From contig WBMV01007522.1 in the NCBI GenBank assembly GCA_013396655.1, forward strand, positions 231,108 to 295,107: a stretch of 64,000 bases of DNA, written 5' to 3'. This DNA is from Campylorhamphus procurvoides (taxonomy: Eukaryota > Chordata > Aves > Passeriformes > Dendrocolaptidae). The position numbers were made by a program, and so were the translations under genes. Position 1 is the stretch's first letter, and every line of letters begins with the position of its first letter. Shown piece after piece: positions 60,707-64,000 of this stretch. The notes beneath the pieces are model-generated. The model made no database searches and had not been told where the DNA came from. It was given only the letters and a program-made list of their open reading frames with translations.

Positions 60707-63700
60707 CACTGCTCTTACTTCAGTCCACTAGCTCATCCTCTCAGCTGTAGATGAAGTTCCTCAACCACACCAACTTTTACAGTGCAGTGTCAGCTTTCAT
60801 CACACCTTGTGTTAGGGAATGGCTGACCCATCAGAGACAGAAGCTTGCCATAGTCCCTTCAACACACACTGAGCAGAACCTGCAGATTTTGCTTTTCTCA
60901 TAGTCCTGAGTTTCACAGCAGTTGCAGGACTAGGCAGAATTATCTGTAAACGCTATTTACTGTTTGCTGCATCTAATTTATTTAACAGCAAATGAAAGCC
61001 CACAATACTTATCACTTCCTTCAGAGGGTAATGTCAATTCTTAAGCCTTTTCCTCCCTTAGCCAAGACTTTTCCCCTCTGTCACTTGATATGTGACATTT
61101 TTCTCTGAGGTAGGTGACTTTACATCTCTGTTGTCTAACCCTGGTGAAAATCTTTTCCCAGAGAAGTTTGATTATGATTCACTGGCATTATCCAGAACAC
61201 AGATTCCCCTGTTTATGCAGCTCACACAATGCTGTCAGCAGTGTGTCTGAACACCAAAAATTGCCAAGTGATGACAAGCCCAAGAAAGGCTGGTGTTGGC
61301 AGGGCAAAGTTTTTTCCTGTCATGTTGAGGTTACAGATACTTTGGTGTATCTGTTCTGGATGTACAGTTGTAGATCTCCTCAGGAAGCACCTTTTCTCCC
61401 CAGTAAGGTTATATTAGAAAGAAGTGTCAGAATAACAGTAAAAAGGTTAAAGCTGTGTTGCAGAGTGGGGGGTTGGAAGAAGCCTCAAGTGAACATCTGA
61501 ATTTATATTCGGGTCCTGCACTCTTCTGCTCTTGTTTCCTCCTGTGTTCAGCTCTGCAAGTGGAAGTGAGGTTGACAAGGTTCAGTGCAAACATTAGATG
61601 CTTCACATGTAAGTGGGGAAGGGGCCAGGGCTGAACTTGTTCTCTTCCAGTCTCTTTGTATACTGGTTTTGGTGTATACTAGAGGGCCATGGGGTAGTCT
61701 CACACTCAAATGGCAAATACAAGTACTCAGTGATAAGCTTCTTGTGAGGAAATGCATTGCAAGAATTTTCGTAACACTCTCAGCCTACCAGGTAACAGAA
61801 AGAAGTCCTCGGGTTATGGAACAGTAACTTGGTTTCTGCAAAAGCTGAGCAGCACAGCCTGAAAACTTAGAAATAGGAAAAATGTTTTTGTGCAGGGGAT
61901 GGGAAGGAAATGCCCTTACCTCAGGGTGGCCATACCTGATTCTTCCTTACAACTCATCCGAGGACTGTAGGAGGAGGGTTGTCACTGCTGGGACTGTCTC
62001 TGCTCATCAGTGTCACACAATTCATTTCTTTGTGCTCTGGTCCAGACCATGGCACACCTGCTTTGCACCCAAATCCACTTTGCCAAAGCTCTTGCAGGAG
62101 TACAGGTTCTTGTGTTTCTTTTTCCCAGTACCTATTTGTAAGAGGTAAATTTCAATTCCGGAATACAGGCAAAAGAAACCTACAGTACCACTTTCACTGC
62201 AAAGTATCTGCAGAAGCTAGTTAGAAACCGCTGCTCTTGCCCACGTGTCCATCACAGCCAGGTTCAGACACACATGGCAGGGGGATAGGAAGCTTGGGCT
62301 GGCACCAAGAAGTCTATTTTTAAACTGCCTCTGCTGCATAACATAATGTGAAATTAGATTGCATGGTGGTTACTTACTGATTGCTTACAGTGAAGCCATG
62401 GGAGGCCAGAGCAGTGGGAGCGGGGTGCCCTGCCACCCCTGCACCCACCCACTGCCTCCAAGCTTTCATAGCATGGTACTAACAAGTCAGACTATCAGGG
62501 CCTGCCCCAGAACAGGTTTTTCACTTTCTAAGGCATGCAGTGACTTTTCAGCAAGGCTTGTCTGCGTGGCTTGTACTTTCTAAGAAAAGAGCTGAAGCGA
62601 AGCCCAGCAGCCAAGCAGTGACGCTGCTTACCTGCACCAGGCACAGCAGGCACTCTGTGATGTAAAAACCCCAGCAAACCACTTGAGAGAGGGAATCAGA
62701 GGTTTTTCACATGAGCAGCTTGGATGAGATCTCTTTTAAACTTCAGCTGAAATGAAAGGAGGGTGGGGTTTTTTTTATTGCTACTAGAATAATTTTTCAG
62801 TCTGACCTAAAAATGATGTAAGACTCCAACCTCAAAGTAATGCTTTTACAGGCTTGAGTTTAAAAAAATCCTTTTGTGAGGGGGAGAGGTCATTCCTCAG
62901 TCAGGAGGCAGAACCAAAGCTGGGGAGATGGCTGGTGGTTCTGGCTCCTTAGGCATGAGTTACATGGGATTGCCTTTGGTAACTAGAGCCAAGAGCAAAT
63001 ATTTGGGGGAGGGAGCTGTTTAGGTCAAAGAACTAGGCATGTCATCTAACCAAACATAAGCTGGGTCAGGACGTCAGAAAATAAGAGACTTGGGGTCCAC
63101 CTTCCCATGAATGCCAGAGGGATATAACTGCTTTTTAAAATTAAGAGATGATATAATTGCTTTATAAATTTATAAAAAAAGTCAACATGGCAGCATGCTT
63201 GGAAAGCTAAGGTGAGGGGTCAGGCAAGGTCTTACTCAGTCTAACAATTGGTGTGGACACCACGAGAAAGACACAGAAGGATGTGGGGGAAAGATTACCA
63301 TGGACATACTTCTAATATTAATGGAATTTCTTTTCAGAGAAAAACGAGGTTATGGAGAAATGTCAGTGTGCAGCTCCAAACTTTGAGCAAGGAAAGGGAG
63401 ATATGGCCAGCCATGGAGCAGCCAGCAGCAGCCCTCCTCTCCACCCTGGCCTTTGCCTAGGGAGCAGAGGCTGTGAGTGGAAGGTCTAACATGATGCTCT
63501 TGTTGACTGTGGGAGCACATTTCCACAGGAGTTATCCTTCTTCCAAGGTGCCTTCAGCTGTATGTGACAAAAGAGCCTGATGCCTTCAAGGTCTGATGCT
63601 GTGACGTGAAGAGCTCTAACAGCACACACAGCTGTATTTTGGCTGGCAAGCTGTCCTGAGCAATCTAGCAATGGTGACTAAACCAGTGATTTTCAGCTGC

Positions 63701-64000
63701 ATTGCATCAGTATCTCCCCATTCTTTTTTGTTTATGTTTGGGATTTGCTTGTTTGTTGGTTTTAGTTTCTCTTTAAGTACCTTTCACTGAAGAAGGTAGG
63801 ACTGCATGGGAAAGGAAGCTGTTTCTCACCAGAAAGAGATGAAAGAAAAATTGTGAGGTATTCTTGTCCAGCCTCAGCCTGTTCCTTCTATAACTGGATG
63901 AAGTATTGTGTTTTATTTTCTGCCATATGCTTTGCTGTGCCAAAGCACTGTGGTAACAGTTACTGAGAGACGGATGTCTGTGTCACTCTGATCTATCTTA

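Larger units (their letters stand above)
46091..64000. other. upstream intergenic region, no gene recognised
   Basis: By synteny this should lead toward IRF2 beyond the window, but no IRF2 exon is seen. Open frames are short and lack recognisable domains. Modest CpG clusters occur near 47650-47820 and 56820-57070, and simple repeats are listed separately. Enhancers of ENPP6 could lie here but cannot be identified by eye. Confidence 0.55.

Overview
The window is nuclear DNA from a vertebrate, most likely a bird. The evidence for a bird is the group of chicken-repeat-1 (CR1) LINE tails (11.86-12.34 kb, 18.03-18.21 kb and 28.36-28.41 kb, with octamer or pentamer-type 3' ends), the GC-rich Cys/Ser-Gln-Pro-type minisatellite at 11.63 kb, and the compact introns. 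The species cannot be named from the sequence alone.

The window holds one protein-coding gene that can be read completely: ENPP6 on the minus strand, from the ATG at 45661 to the stop at 15627. It has eight coding exons, all with GT-AG introns and all in phase. They sum to 1,356 nt, which is 451 residues plus a stop. ENPP6 is the GPI-anchored choline-specific glycerophosphodiesterase of the NPP family. Every metal ligand and the catalytic serine are present at a constant offset of +5 from the human protein, and the internal alignment needs no gap. The gene starts in a CpG island (about 45.48-46.09 kb) and occupies about 30 kb.

Layout, left to right. 1-1.56 kb is AT-rich and looks like the end of a 3' UTR; by synteny with other vertebrates it may be the tail of STOX2 on the plus strand (inference). 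1.56-11.3 kb is intergenic with simple repeats. 11.32-11.86 kb is an orphan CpG-rich island that runs into a minisatellite with a 60-bp higher-order period, which directly abuts a truncated CR1. 12.34-15.63 kb is the 3' flank of ENPP6 and probably includes its 3' UTR. 15.63-45.66 kb is ENPP6 with its introns, which hold two CR1 fragments and several ancient MIR-like SINE remnants. 46.1-64 kb is upstream intergenic DNA with no recognisable gene; it contains a poly-C tract, a 16-bp tandem repeat bounded by direct repeats, and a protein-like relic at 60.1-60.7 kb that I could not identify.

I saw no rRNA, tRNA, CRISPR array or bacterial-type operon, and nothing that amounts to a new biological system. 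The points most worth checking are the C-terminal extension beyond the expected GPI signal of ENPP6, a 3-nt tandem splice donor at exon 3, and the orphan CpG island with a good splice donor.
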